Below are positions 20,261 through 31,878 of a DNA stretch of 64,000 bases, piece after piece (the stretch's first letter is position 1; every line of letters begins with the position of its first letter). The notes under the pieces were generated by a model. The model made no database searches, had not been told where the DNA came from, and saw nothing but the letters and a program-made list of their open reading frames with translations. The position numbers and the translations under genes are program-made. Origin of the DNA: Isoetes taiwanensis (lineage: Eukaryota > Streptophyta > Lycopodiopsida > Isoetales > Isoetaceae); assembly GCA_021234155.1 (NCBI GenBank), contig JAJEKV010000005.1:4902952-4966951 (forward strand), in the 5' to 3' direction.

Positions 20261-21589
20261 TTGGCTAGGCTGGATTAGCTCAGTATAGCACATCCGAATG
20301 TCATCATATGCTAAACAGCTTTGAAAGGTGTGAGATTTGTCTTCCACAGCTCCAAGTTGGCAATGTTGACAAATCCTCTCCTGGTGCGGCTCCCCAATCC
20401 ATCTCTCCGTCTCAATCCTAAGATGGTGTGCACATATGCGGATAGAAGCAATGGATCTGCGCTTTTTCAAGGGTAGATGGGTGTGTAGGTAGCATTGCGG
20501 ACCCACTCCAACATGTGGTGTATCTAGCATTGGTAATGTGGCGTCTTGACCTGTTCAAGAGTGCTGGCATCCTATAGCTTGCTGAGGAAGCATGTATCAA
20601 GGTACTATCTGAGGCTATGGTGGTCTGCCTCCATTTGCACTCGGATGCACCTGTGCTCCTGCACATTCCATCTGGCCAGCCATTGAGCTCTCTTTTCCTG
20701 CTAGCAGGCCCTTAGGCACTGGGGCTCCATTGCCACGGTATAAGCGAGATTAGAGAGGCGAGTATCGTCCATACTGACCACCTTCTGGAAGTAGACGATG
20801 CGTCTGTCAAGGGCCCCTTTCTGAAGAGGCAAGAAGCCTGTCTTCTACAATAATATCTGGTATGGAACTATGGACTTTACCTCCTAGGGCCCTCGACAAG
20901 AAAGCTTTCTGCACCTGCTCCAAGTCATTCCAAGTAGTGAGGGAAACCATCAGATCCTAGACCTCGACCCCATACAAAAGCACATATTCAACTAGTACCT
21001 TGAATAGGTGCGACTGGTAGGCCCAAATCATACAGCTTCGCCTTCAGCATTGCATAGAATGCCTTCCAACCTGTTGCGGCTCGTAACCGGATGGAATTGT
21101 CCAGTTCATAGCAGACAGGAACTCCACCCCCAAATATTTGTAAATGGATACCACTTTGACAGTTTGGCCATGATAAGTGAGGGTTGAGGCCCCTGGTTGA
21201 TATGCAGACGATATGAGGAGATTGGGGTCAAGTTGACGGGCATGTTAGTCACATGGCAAAATATGTCCGGGGCTTCGAGATGGCGTTACATATCCATCTA
21301 AGTGTGAGCCAGGAGGTCCACATCATCAGCATAGATTAGCCACCGGGTGATTTGATGTCGAAGTTGAGCTCCATTGCCTCCATTGTCAGCAAGCCATCTC
21401 TCCAACTGATCAATGTACATGCCAAACAGTGTGGGAGAGAGAGGGCATCCCTGAGAAATCCCGATGCTGCTCTCGAATGGTTGGCCCGCTGGTTGTAGCT
21501 GGCCTGAGCATGTCTCATATAACCCGTACACCGCATTTTGCAAGTCCGCATGGACCTTCAGCTGTTGCAATCTTATTCATAGCTTTCAA

Positions 21590-21780
21590 GAAGAAGAACA
21601 TACATAGTGTGATGTGAAAAGTCCTTTATTTCAGATATCTTAAAAAGAATCCTATAATTCAATGGTCACAAAAGATGATAGAGAAATAACTCGTCAGACT
21701 GTCTGATGACCTTCACCAGTGGGGAGGAATCCACCATGACGGCCATCTATGGTCTACACTTCACAAGAAAGAGGAGAACT
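21590..21780 (+). repeat. Dispersed copy of the 13.3-kb tandem unit
   Basis: It shares landmark phrases with the 13.3-13.9 kb array: ACATAGTGTGATGTG, CACAAAAGATGATAGAG and the context CCTTCACCAGTGGGGAGGAA. It lies at the upstream border of the LINE. Confidence 0.5.
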
Positions 21781-21943
21781 GCCATCCCGCTCAAGCTAGC
21801 AGGCGAGCGCCTTATTTAACAACCACGGTCATGTGAACTAGCATGAAATCGAAAAAACTCCATGTATTTTTTCTCTCGATATGGCTTTAACATGACAATA
21901 GCAAAAAAATTTGCTAAGTCCACAAAAATTCCATGCTACCATA

Positions 21944-22612
21944 ATAACCTTAATTGTTGACTTAATTCCCAAAAAGTCCTTCATATTTTTGAAATTCCCA
22001 AGAAGCCCTTCATATTTTTGAAATTCCCAAGACGCTCGTCATATATTTGAAAATGCCCTGAATTATTAAGTATTTTTTCAAGTAGCCCTTTGAAATTAAA
22101 AAAATCACCAAAGAGCACACTTTCACAATAAATGATCATTCTTTAGACAGGAAAGTCTTTCTTATAGATCACAACAATTTGGAAACCAACCTAGGTTACT
22201 TGTTGAGCTCATTTTGCTACTTATATGCTGGAGCTATTTATCCACCAAATATTGAACTTCTTGAAAATAATGAAATGCTACCTCCTGCAACATGTCATCC
22301 TTCTAGCAGGCCTAAAAGGAAACAAGATAGACAGATAGCGTGTGTGCAAGTGCACACATTGTGGTAATGGCGGTCATAATGAACACGGTTGTAGAAATCC
22401 TATTTGATATTTCTATTGCATAATTTGTCATAATGTGATATTTTCTATTGCATAAAGTCAAAATTTATTTATCAAATTATTGTGATTTATTGTAATTTAA
22501 AAAAAAAAAGGGGCTATTTGAGAAAGTACTTAAGAATCAAGGGCATTTTGAGAATTTTAAAAATACAAAGGGCTTTTTAGAAATTACAACAATCATTAAA
22601 GTTAATTTGATA
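21944..22612 (+). mobile_element. Truncated MULE with inverted terminal repeats
   Basis: Left sequence (about 21,944-22,110) and right sequence (about 22,498-22,612) are imperfect inverted repeats. Phrases such as AATTCCCAAAAAGTCC, AATGCCCTGAATTATTAAGT and TCAAGTAGCCC return in reverse complement as AATTTCTAAAAAGCCC, AATGCCCTTGATTCTTAAGT and TCAAATAGCCC. Between them is the last part of a MuDR-type transposase ending in a zinc knuckle. The target duplication is not clear. This is a deletion derivative that kept its ends and the transposase C-terminus. Confidence 0.6.
22179..22407 (+). pseudogene. MuDR-type transposase, C-terminal zinc knuckle
   Basis: The stretch PPATCHPSSRPKRKQDR, then after a frame change CKCTHCGNGGHNEHGCRNP and TGA at 22,405-22,407, is the usual C-terminus of plant MULE transposases: Pro/Arg-rich then CX2CX4HX4C. 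Everything N-terminal, including the DDE core, is missing. Its position between inverted repeats supports a MULE deletion derivative. Confidence 0.7.
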
Positions 22613-22789
22613 AACTTCTCTATTTTTTTAGCAGGGTTGCCTAACCCGAGCTGCCCACTTTTCTGCGTTTCTAGCTATACCATGTGTCCTACCACGTCAG
22701 CTTAATTCCATCTCAACCCTGGATCTTCTAAATTTTGCATCTAACGGCCAGGAAAATTAAAAAAAGCCCAAGAAAATCATTGAACAGAG

Positions 22790-24079
22790 GTGCGACCTTT
22801 GCGACTGCCTCCGGTGTGGCCTCCAATACTTATCATGGAGAATGTCCATCATAAAGATCCTGTGTCTCTCATTCCCCATGTTGCAGCCAATCACAGGTTG
22901 TGCGAGCTCGGAACAATGATTCCACTTATTTCCTTGTCTTCAAGGATGAACCTCTTTGCTATGTTGAAGCAAGAGGGTTGGCAGAACAGCTTGCAAGGGA
23001 AGGGCAAGGAAAAGCGGCGTCTTTCAGATGCCGGCATGCCTGTGGATACTTGGCAGAGGCTGTTGACATGGAAACTAAGCAACCTTTGCTAGATATTGCA
23101 TGGCCTCTTGAGAACTGCCAAGAGAAAGTGAAAAATGCTGTGAATCAAGAGAAACAGGTATGGATTGTCTTGATCAGAACTAATCGATTTAATATTTCCT
23201 TGGATCAAACTTTTATGGCAGACTAGAAGTTGACTTCATGTATATCAAATCGTTTTTTGCTTACTTTTTGAAGACTAACCTATTATTCTTGCTTGCACCA
23301 ACAGAAGTATGACCAAGAGAAGGCTCTTTATCGAGGAAAGCAGCTTGATCTAGCAAAATTGAAAGAACACCATGAAGAGGTGAGATCAAGTCTGCAATTA
23401 TTAGAGCTTCATTTAGAAAAGAAGCAGAAGGAGCTCGAGTTGCAAAAGAGGCGATCAGAAGAGATGGAGCAGCGCCGCGTAGAAGAGGTGGTGTTCTTTT
23501 TTTTTTTGTGTTTTGCAGTTGTTGATGTTAGTTATTTGGTGAGGAACTTATATTTCGTTGTTCCTTGCAGTTTAGATTGCAACAAGACATGTTTCTCACC
23601 TAGTTGAGGCAACTTGATGCCCAAAGCAGTAAAAGAGAAAGAAAATTGCATGCCAAGTTAGCAGAAGAAGAAAGTACAATGGCGCACCACAGGGTTACAC
23701 ATTTACATGAGATTGGCTATCTGCGCAGTTGCTTTGAGCAAACAACAGAGTGAGCACAACGTCTGTGAGATTCTTAGATCATTCAAAGCATTTAGATAGT
23801 AAAATAGGTCATGGGAGCATATGGGAAAATTAAAAGTTCCATGTTTAGAGCTACAATCACATCTTTCCATAGTGGTAATAACCTTGTTGTAGGCTAATGA
23901 GTATGGTGATAGATAACTTTATGTACAGGGCAAAAGAGTTGCTAGATAAAAAAGAAGCAGCCCTAAAGAAGCAAGAACTATTTGAGAAGAGGCATCTGGA
24001 AGAGGAGGCTAAGTTCAATGAGCAGGCTCGGGAAAGGGAAAAGGCACTTATGCAAGAGCAAGAAAAAGAAAAGATGAGG
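22790..24079 (+). pseudogene. XS-domain coiled-coil protein (SGS3/FDM-like), broken
   Basis: Exon 1 (about 22,790-23,157) opens with VWPPILIMENVHH, the XS start. After a frame change near 22,900 it gives FLVFKDEPLCYVEARGLAEQ and GYLAEAVDMET, as in the XS domain that binds dsRNA in RNA-silencing factors. A CAG|GTATGG donor and CAACAG acceptor join it in phase to exon 2 (23,305-23,487), a Glu/Lys-rich coiled coil. Exon 3 starts at 23,571 and has an in-frame TAG at 23,601-23,603. Exon 4 (23,939-24,079) is again coiled coil (KELLDKKEAALKKQELFEKR) ending at a GTAAAC donor. The central XS part seems deleted. Family-level identity is moderately sure; SGS3 versus FDM is not resolved. Confidence 0.55.
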
Positions 24080-24299
24080 GTAAACACTTCTAATATTTAT
24101 CTAACAAGTTCCTTCAATTTATAGGTAGTCCATCTCTATGCATTTTTTATATTAAGAAATAAACAAGATGAAGCAGGGTATGAAGCAGCTAAAGATATCA
24201 TATTTGAAGCTCCCAACTCTTCAAACACGACTTCTGTATTCATAGAATGTGAGTTGTCAAGGTCTTGTTTCTAAATAACAAAGCCAGCAGTTCTCGAAC

Positions 24300-24823
24300 G
24301 TGACAAGAGAGAGGTATTTATTTCGTTTTATTTTTCATTTCTTACTTGAATCTGATGTTCCTTTTGTGCAAGAGTTATTTATTGAGGATTCTGTGCAAGG
24401 CATGAAGGAGTCACCCTGGATTGGGATGTCAGTATTGCACATTATATGGGCTACCTTCACAAGGGAGAAGTTATTGTGTTTCATAATAAATATAGTCCAT
24501 TTAGAGCATAAGAGGTCCTGAAGCTTAAAGCTCGGTCCTTCGCTAACGACCACGTTCCTCTAGCCGCGAACCATGATTGAGTTTTAGCAATAGATAGGGC
24601 TATAGCTATGCACGTCTTCGGAGGCTTCAAAATGTACTCTGGCCTTGCAAATAAAGCAACACTAGGTTTGAGTGGAGCAGACAAGGAAGCACTTTGCTTG
24701 TTCTGTGCACAAAAGGACCCTGACATAATGTGTCTGTTAGATGCGATTGGAGCCGGAGTAAAGGAAGAGGAATTTGATTCGAGTATTCCAGGCCCAAACG
24801 CCAAGAAAAGGAAATGCACTTGA
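24300..24823 (+). pseudogene. Unrecognised exon remnants, possibly the 3' part of the XS gene
   Basis: One frame reads FVQELFIEDSVQGMKESPW; a later frame (24,608-24,823) reads MHVFGGFKMYSGLANKATL and ends GPNAKKRKCT followed by TGA. The Lys/Arg-rich end could be a nuclear signal. No family recognised. It continues in the same direction as the XS exons, but a connection is inference. Confidence 0.3.
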
Positions 24824-25173
24824 AAGATTTTTGTATTAATATAAAAGCTTTAATATAAATAATAAAGTATAAAATGTATGAAATGTTTTTGTATTAGAAA
24901 TGTCACCGTCAGCAAGTCTACGGTATGAAATGGTCATATATGTTGGCCGAGCTATAAGTAAATTTCACATCTATATCTTATGTCTTAGTCATTTGTTATT
25001 TCATTCATTCCCATGCACATTTGTAAGAAGCATAGCCACAGTACAAAAACACAGTGTCTGCAGTTTTTGAAATGGTCTTTTTCGCATCGTAGGGTGCGAA
25101 GATTGCTTTTGTATGAATGTTCATCTATAGTGTTTGTTCCGTCTTTTATTGGTGTTCATGGTTTGGACGTTCA

Positions 25174-25497
25174 GGAACCTTACAAATTGGTTGGAGCATC
25201 CGTGACCCAATCCGTTGAGGCCTTTAAAGGTAAAGTTGTAAACATTGTTGAAGAATACTTTGCTGCTGGAAATGTTGCCGAAGCTGCGAGTGACTTGGGC
25301 GAACTTGGTTCCCCGTCCTATCATCATTATTGTGTCAAGAAGCTTATTTCTATGGCATTGGATAAACATGATCGGGAAAAAGAAATGGCAGCAGTCCTCT
25401 TGTCGGCATTGTACAATGATGTTATTGACCCTGAACAACTTTCCAAAGGTTTCATGAAGCTGCTTGAAGAGCTATTTGTCAGCTCCTTTTCATGCTG
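25174..25497 (+). pseudogene. MA3-domain fragment (plant MRF/PDCD4-like translation regulator)
   Basis: After a CGTTCAG acceptor the frame reads EPYKLVGASVTQSVEAFKGK, VNIVEEYFAAGNVAEAASDL, VKKLISMALDKHDREKEMAA and LLSALYNDVIDPEQLSKGF. This is one MA3 repeat as found in PDCD4 and the plant MRF family, which bind eIF4A and modulate translation. Only one repeat of the usual four is present, and similarity ends near 25,480, where minus-strand Helitron helicase begins within about 60 bp. It is therefore a fragment, possibly taken up by the Helitron. Confidence 0.8.
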
Positions 25498-25539
25498 AAA
25501 TTGTTGAATGCAAATGGGGAGGCAGTACACAAACCATAG

Positions 25540-26895
25540 TGGAGGAAGTAAAGAAGTTTTCCTCAACGGGGATCTGGAAGAGCGAGTGGGCCGTTCGTCC
25601 ACCTGGATATTGGCGGGGTGCTAACACTGTCGTACCGCATGGAAGCACTATACCTCGGTTGCCTCGTATAGACAGACATATACAATTTAAGAGGAATGTC
25701 TTTCCTCTACCTGCTTTTCTATCGATAAATATAGGTTGGTTGCTCTGTGGTAATTCTAACCATCCACGAATGAAGTTGTGTATCTCTCGTTGATCATTTT
25801 TCATTTTGCTCATCATTTCCATCGCGTCATTTAAATATGCCCCGTGGTCAGAAAATTTCCGCAACTCGTGCATGACATCTCTCCCAACACGAGGGTGTAG
25901 TTCGAGACCAAATGCCATGACATTAGTACTATGTTGTGTTAAAATATTATTGATCAAGTGAAGAGATTCGTTGAAGGCGACTTCCTCGTCGTTTGGATAT
26001 TCGTCTAGTAGGTCGATGCTCATGGGTACTCAAAACCTCGTCCATAGCTCGATCGCTGGACCTTGATCAAATAGTAACATAGCAAAAAGAAAACGTAGTT
26101 GTCTAGGACTCAATGACAGAGAAACTGCCTCTTCCATAACCAGAATTGATTTGTTATGTGCTACGAGCAAACCCTCTGCTTCTGCAGCCTATTGATACGT
26201 GTCATGGTGCTGACCATTAACGATCCTTAACTCAGCCCATGTCCTTGCGGGACGATGCAACAAAAGTTGTCTCAGGTAGAATGCCTCGCCGACCCTAGGT
26301 AAAAGCAAGCGTATCCTACATACTAATGGCTGCCTTGACCTTTTCCTCACAATGTTTTTAGTAAATCCTTCTTGTTCTTGTTCTTTGTAAGAGCCAGCTT
26401 GAGATGCTAATGACGGACTATACGCTGTGAGCGTATACTATTCATAATATTGAATGTATGTGAGTGCATCGAATACCTGATCAAGAGGTCGTAAGAAGTA
26501 TATATCGGTCTAATAATGACTTCGTGTTCGAGCGCAGCAGATGGAGAGGTAGGCATTTAACAGCAGGGGATTTGTTCGTTATGTCGTATGACATTATCCT
26601 CCATGATGCCTCCATGGCAGAAAGATAGAGCGCCTTTAAGTAGTCATGTATCTCATTTCTATTACTTGAAATAGAAGGTTGTCCTCGTGGATCGTGTTCA
26701 GATGAATGTTCTGCATCGTGACTTCTATCCTCGTTACCGACGCTTGCCTCGTTATGAATTGACGATGGTTCTGCAATTGTATGCCTCTCTCGAGTTATCT
26801 GAAATCTAGCTGTATCAAACCCCTTATATATGTAGCCATATAGATAAGAAAAGACATGTACAGTAGACACGATATCAACCATCAAAATCTCTAAT
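25540..26895 (-). pseudogene. Helitron RepHel protein, end of Rep region and start of helicase (broken)
   Basis: On the minus strand similarity begins near 26,895 with VDIVSTVHVFSYLYGYIYKG and runs through NEIHDYLKALYLSAMEASWR and ITNKSPAVKCLPLHLLRS, the block between Rep and helicase. After a stretch with many stops (26,480-26,030) it continues with helicase: HNFIRGWLELPQSNQPIFID, then a Walker A-like RKAGRGKTFLLN and GGRTAHSLFQIPVE. The usual Walker A is GPGGTGKT, so this one is altered. Similarity stops near 25,560. It begins almost exactly where the plus-strand Rep remnant at 12,330 ends. Confidence 0.85.
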
Positions 26896-27039
26896 ATTGG
26901 CTCCCCAACTGTGAAAACCTTGCAATCCTGTGCATGGGGATCCGGAAGCTTGATGCATTTGTTTGGTTTGGCTACGCAAACTCCAACAGACTGCAGCAAG
27001 ATCCCTAAGACTGGTTCCGAAAAATGGGGCAAAACCATG

Positions 27040-29790
27040 CAATCCTCTGTATGGCGACCCTAATACAGAAGCTCGGGCTATGGCAAGCGCTAGCTATGGC
27101 AAATCAGATGCTCCGGTTATGCTTTTATCGCTTGTGGTGGGCCGCAAGCACGATACTCAAAATTCTCAAAATTCGGGTTTTTCCTCTGAGTAATTAATTC
27201 ATGCTTAGTCTGCCATTAAGTGCAGAATTAATTATGGGATTCTGGATGTGATGTTCCCGGAAAATATATGCCATAAATACGTATATTTCTAGGCCCGTCA
27301 CTATACAAGTCTATCATTATAGCCTTGTATACCATAGTCGGTGGCAAAAGGGAGCATGACTAAGTTATTCATACAAGAAATTTATAGCGGCGGCCAAGGC
27401 CGCTACGAACATTTCTTTAGTTTCAACGCTTTAAAGTTGGATTTATCATAAGTAAAACCTCTATCTCATAGCAAATAAACGTTTTACATATTACCACCAC
27501 TGAATACAATAACTGAACTTTAACTAAATCAATAGAAAAGACATACGAGAATTGAACTCGTATTCTTGCCTTATGTTTTGGTGCCCATGGGATAAAGAGG
27601 TGCTACTTTTAATTATCAAGGATACCCACTTGCCTACTTTTCTGTTATCGTCTTTATTCGTTAAGCATGGCATCTTTCTAAACACAACGGCAAAACCAGC
27701 TCTACCTCTAGAGGAAACTAGGAAGATTTATACACCACAATAGTTCCCTGTTTTAGGAGATCTACATAAATAAGCATCTCTACTACAGAGTTTTGACTTT
27801 GTTATTGCAGAGCTTGCATCATTCCTTCCCACGAAGCCTCGCATTTCTCAAAAATAATATGCAGAGATACTTTGTGAATCCATCAGCTGGCAGTGTCGTT
27901 ATAGGAATACTCTCTGTGAATCCATCAGCTGGCAGTGTCGTTATAGGGTTACTATGTGGATGATCTGTAATGACTGTCTAGTCACATTAGAGCTAATGGT
28001 ATAGTAGAGTTCTACCTATTAAAAACTTTGAATCCACAAAACCTCTGAAGTAACCTCAAAGTCAACCGATGGCGCATTTGCCAACAATCGTGGTAAAACA
28101 ATAATTTTATTCCAAATGCACCTAGCCACTATGCTCTAAATCCTCGTCTGATGTCAATCGGCCAACCTATCAATGTAGCTACTCTATACTTGGAGCCAAT
28201 GAGCAGGCAAGAAAAAACCAACAATAAGAGTAGCTATGTGCTGCTCAAATCTAGTAAAAGAAAGAAATCCTCTACTGTGAATGTTGGCAAGCGAATTCAG
28301 CATGCAAATTAATCCCATCTAGGAGCTTTGTCACAGTCTAAATGGAAAGAAAGGTCTATCAGAAGCTCGCCTTTATATAATGACAAAAAAAATTCGCATC
28401 TTGGACTAAACGTAGTAGATGCACTCTAGACTATTCTGTTGTAAGCAAATTTAGCTAAAAGGTCAATCGAGCAATAGCATCATATTGCTTCTGGGTAAAA
28501 TTGCATGCTTGGTAAAGAGCATCTATTGCCATTAAAATAGCACCTCCATTCTGCCAGAAAGGGAAATAAATAGAAGCTGCATAAGCTTAGAAACATTAAT
28601 ATGCAGAGTAAAAAAAAGGATACGAAAAAATGCAAGGGAACTGACGTCGAAGTGCACCGATATTCTGAGAACAAAGGCATAAACAGCTAGGTTCTAATTG
28701 AGCTCATGAGGAATGAAATGGGCGGGGAGGATTCAGGCAGATGGATTTAGATGCCTGTTGCAAATCCCCTCTGCATGCCAAATATTTGCAAAACTCCAAT
28801 TTTGGCACAATGGCATTTGTAGAGTTGAAACCAAAATAAAAGAGTGCAAAGAAAAACTCGGCTCTCTCTGAAAAGCCTGTTCATACTGAGTGTCGCCATA
28901 GCCTGTTCATCAAATTAAGAGGTTTCAGCAGAACAAACACTCAATCCGGCAAGCAGATGTTCTGCAGCAGTTGCCTTCATAAGCGAAGGACCATGGCAAA
29001 ACCATCAACAATGACCAGCGCCTACGTTATACCAGGAATCGAAGCACCTTGAATTTTCAATCAAATTCACATCAAACAGCACTCCAACACTGAAAGATCT
29101 GTAATACAATAGCCTTTAATACCATTGTAGTTTAGGCTATGCAATAAATAAAAATGTTGCCATCTTACCGTGGCACTTCATTGCATGCGAATGGATGCTC
29201 CACTTCAATGCCAGCTCATAACTTTCATAAATGAGCTCAATTTCCTAGCAACATTTGTGGTTGTGATCCATCCATATAAACGACAGTCAATGACATTGAG
29301 CTTCACACCTGCACAAGCAAAATATGTCTGGGTAGAGGCTTATCTGTAAACTCTCAATTCAAGTTGAGAAAATAGAGAAACCGGATAACATTCCAGCGAA
29401 ATCCAATCTGTATTTTATACACACCTCTGTATTTTGGCTGACAATGTGAAAACTCTTGGAAGGTCAGTCTGGAAACATCAATCTCTCCCTTCTCAGAAGC
29501 CAAGGCTATACAGTTAAGGAAATTCAGGATTGCGAACTAGGTACAACTTGATTTCGATTGTCCCATCCACTCAAATAAGTCAAAACTCTCCAATCCAGTC
29601 AAAAGTAAACCAACAGCACTGCACCGTTACCTCTAAAAGGCCTTCCTGAATTGCCACGACTGCCATACAAACAGGTCAAATGCATGCATCAAAGTGAGGC
29701 TGATTGATCAGAATGAACCCCGTGCCAATTTGTTTTTGCATCTATAGGAGGGAAACACTGTCTATTGCAACATAATCTAGCCTATTGTTT
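27040..29790. other. Long stretch without recognised genes
   Basis: A 33-bp string beginning TGTGAATCCATCAGCTGGCA occurs twice in tandem at about 27,873 and 27,917. GC-palindromic GCGGCGGCCAAGGCCGCT lies near 27,388. No family-level coding signal was found on either strand. Confidence 0.4.
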
Positions 29791-29877
29791 CTAAATATAC
29801 ATCGAAAATGGATCCATGGCAAAGAGCAGTGATGTCGTACAATTCAGAATTCTGGATCTGCGGCAAAATTCAGGATT

Positions 29878-31165
29878 CTGGCGACCTATTGAAGCGCCCA
29901 CTTTATTGGCTCCCGAAATTGGGTCAAACCGCCAAGCGGGTTCGCCCAAGCGAACTCCACGGATTCCAGCGAACCCGCTATGTTGACGGGGGTTGAGGCG
30001 GCGGCACCAACGTTCGCCTGCCAACCCGAACTGTGGTTGCCGAGGCGCATAACGCCGGCAAAGAAGTGGGACGGTACGGGCGCAGTATCGGTGCCTGTAA
30101 CCCACCGGGTTCGCTCGGGCGAACCCCGTGTCAAATCAGCCCGGGCAGGTCGGATCAGCAGGGCGACAGTGCCCAACGGTTCCGCGGGCCCCCAGCCTTC
30201 CCTCGTTCGCCTTTAATTCTCGGCCGGAACTGCCGGGCCTTCCGCCTTTCGTTTCGCTTCTAAAACCCCTCTGGCATAAACTCGCATTTCCTCTTCAAAA
30301 ATCCTCTTTTTTTCCTCCCAAATCCAACCCCATCTCGCATTTCGATTTCTTCCTTCAATCCGCCGTTTCTTCTAATCGATCAAATGGATCGGCCTCGGCC
30401 CTTCTGAGAGTTCGACAAATGGCCATCGGGGCTCTTGGGTCTCCGAGATCCGGCTACCCTCTGCACAGAAAAAATCTTACGCCCTTTCTTTTAATTTCTG
30501 CACAATCTCGTTCCATGCCTTGCATTTCTGTGGATCCAAATTTGGCGCTTTTTGCATTTTTTTTTTCCTTGTCTTGTGTTCTTTATGATCCTTCCGTGAA
30601 TCGCGCCCTCCCCCCGACCGCATTGAATTGTCGTCGCCCCTCCGGATTTTTGGATCCTTTAAATCAGTTTTTTTCGTTGTTTTTCATCTTCTGCCGCTTC
30701 AAATCTTGAATGTGTGATGATTTTGCTTCTTTGTCGCTTTTGAAATCAGATCGCAAGATCATACTCTTTCCATTATGAGCAGTTGTGTTTGTTATTATGT
30801 GGTGGTTCGGATTGATTTGCTTCAGAGATTGCCCCTGCTGATCCGACCTGCCCTCGCGCTTTGATTCTTACCTGGTTCGCCCCAGCGCAACCCAAAGGGG
30901 TTCTAGGCACCCTTGCTCCTCGCTACTGCACTGGCCCGCCACGCCAGCCGCCGGCACGCCTCCGTCTTAACCCCCCGTTCGGTTCGCTTGGGCGAACCCC
31001 GTGGGTAGCGCCACCTCGCCACGCCAACATAACGGGTTCCTCCCGGGCGCTAATCCGGTGGGTTCGCTTAAGCAAATTTTCTGGGTTCGCTTGGGCGAAC
31101 CCGGCTGGCTCCCGAACTCAATTTCGGGAGCCGATCGAAGCACCGCTATTGAAGGGTCGTTGCCT
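29878..31165 (+). repeat. GC-rich foldback structure enclosing a gene-5'-end-like core
   Basis: Left arm (about 29,878-30,165) and right arm (about 30,835-31,165) are imperfect inverted repeats. GCTCCCGAAATTGGGTC matches inverted ...CTCAATTTCGGGAGC, and CAGGTCGGATCAGCAGG matches inverted CCTGCTGATCCGACCTG. Both arms repeat the palindrome GGGTTCGC-TTGG-GCGAACCC and variants. The 670-bp core is pyrimidine-rich with UTR-like composition (TTCGATTTCTTCC and similar) and no long conserved frame. A foldback transposon or Pack-MULE holding a promoter/5' UTR is possible. No target duplication was found, so class is unassigned. Confidence 0.6.
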
Positions 31166-31621
31166 GAACCATCAAAACATTCCCAGAATAAAAGAACCCT
31201 TCAAAGGAAGAATGGACTGCCCTTTGTTTGTTAAGGGGCATCAAGCTCTTTGTGGTCTTCTCGTGCTTTTTGCCGACAAAATTGAAGGCCCAGCCAGAAC
31301 TCCTCCTAGTTTTTTTTGCCTTTTTATGCCTCCCTAAGTTTCAACAAAGAAGCTCCACCTCCGGATTACGCTATTCTAAAATTGGCAACCAGATTATGCC
31401 TCTGCCCTATAAATCCAACCTAGATGCAAACGTGACCCTGCTTCGAACTTACACGCCTGAGACTGCGGTTTGATCTCAGCAGCTAGCATTTGCTCTTTAT
31501 ATACCAGGCCGAAGAATACGCTAGAAACTTCGAGAAGGCGAACTGAGCTTTTCGAACAACCTTCTAGTACTACAGCAGAGGAAAGTTCTAGAAAGAGCTA
31601 TTTCCTTCCAAATTTTTTATG

Positions 31622-31878
31622 TGTTGACACGTGTTCAATTTAGATCATAATTTCCTATAAAAATTACATACGCGTAAGCTGCCCCCTTACCTTCCACATT
31701 AGAATTATATATTAGACATAACTTAGCCAACCTTAGGCTAAGGCCATTTCCACATGGCCTTAACCTATTGGGCACCCGCCACACGGAAGCACCCCATTCT
31801 AGCCACATGGCAGGTGACATCAACCCTAACCTATAAATGGCCAAACCCTAACCCTAGGCCATTTTTCTGGCTCCAACA
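31622..31878 (+). repeat. Candidate LTR
   Basis: 257 bp bounded by TGTTGACACG and GGCTCCAACA (inverted TGTTG/CAACA ends), with CCTATAAATGG as a TATA-like box about 45 bp before the end. The next bases (GTTTGGGAACC) could form a primer site. No gag/pol was found downstream (31,879-32,975 and 37,335-37,570) and no partner LTR was seen, so this may be a truncated or non-autonomous element. Low confidence. Confidence 0.4.

Larger units (their letters stand above)
14090..21600 (-). mobile_element. Non-LTR retrotransposon (LINE), interrupted by a Ty3/gypsy element
   Basis: The minus-strand LINE runs from about 21,600 to 20,261 and resumes at 14,409 to about 14,090. Reverse-transcriptase blocks are visible at 21,570-21,298, including GISQGCPLSPTLFGMYIDQL and the YADD catalytic motif. 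A C-terminal Cys/His segment (HLRIETERW and ERICQHCQLGAVEDKSHTF) lies at about 20,420-20,300. After the insertion, the 3' region ends with GGGTCCCATAAGCCGATTGG, GTGGACAATAAAAA and a TCTATTCTAT tail. The N-terminal endonuclease was not found, so the copy is 5'-truncated. The interruption lies between the Cys/His segment and the 3' UTR. Confidence 0.75.

Noticed and set aside
29791-30216. Several overlapping 60-100-codon frames in the GC-rich foldback
   Set aside because: They overlap on both strands, follow GC content, and show no conserved motif.
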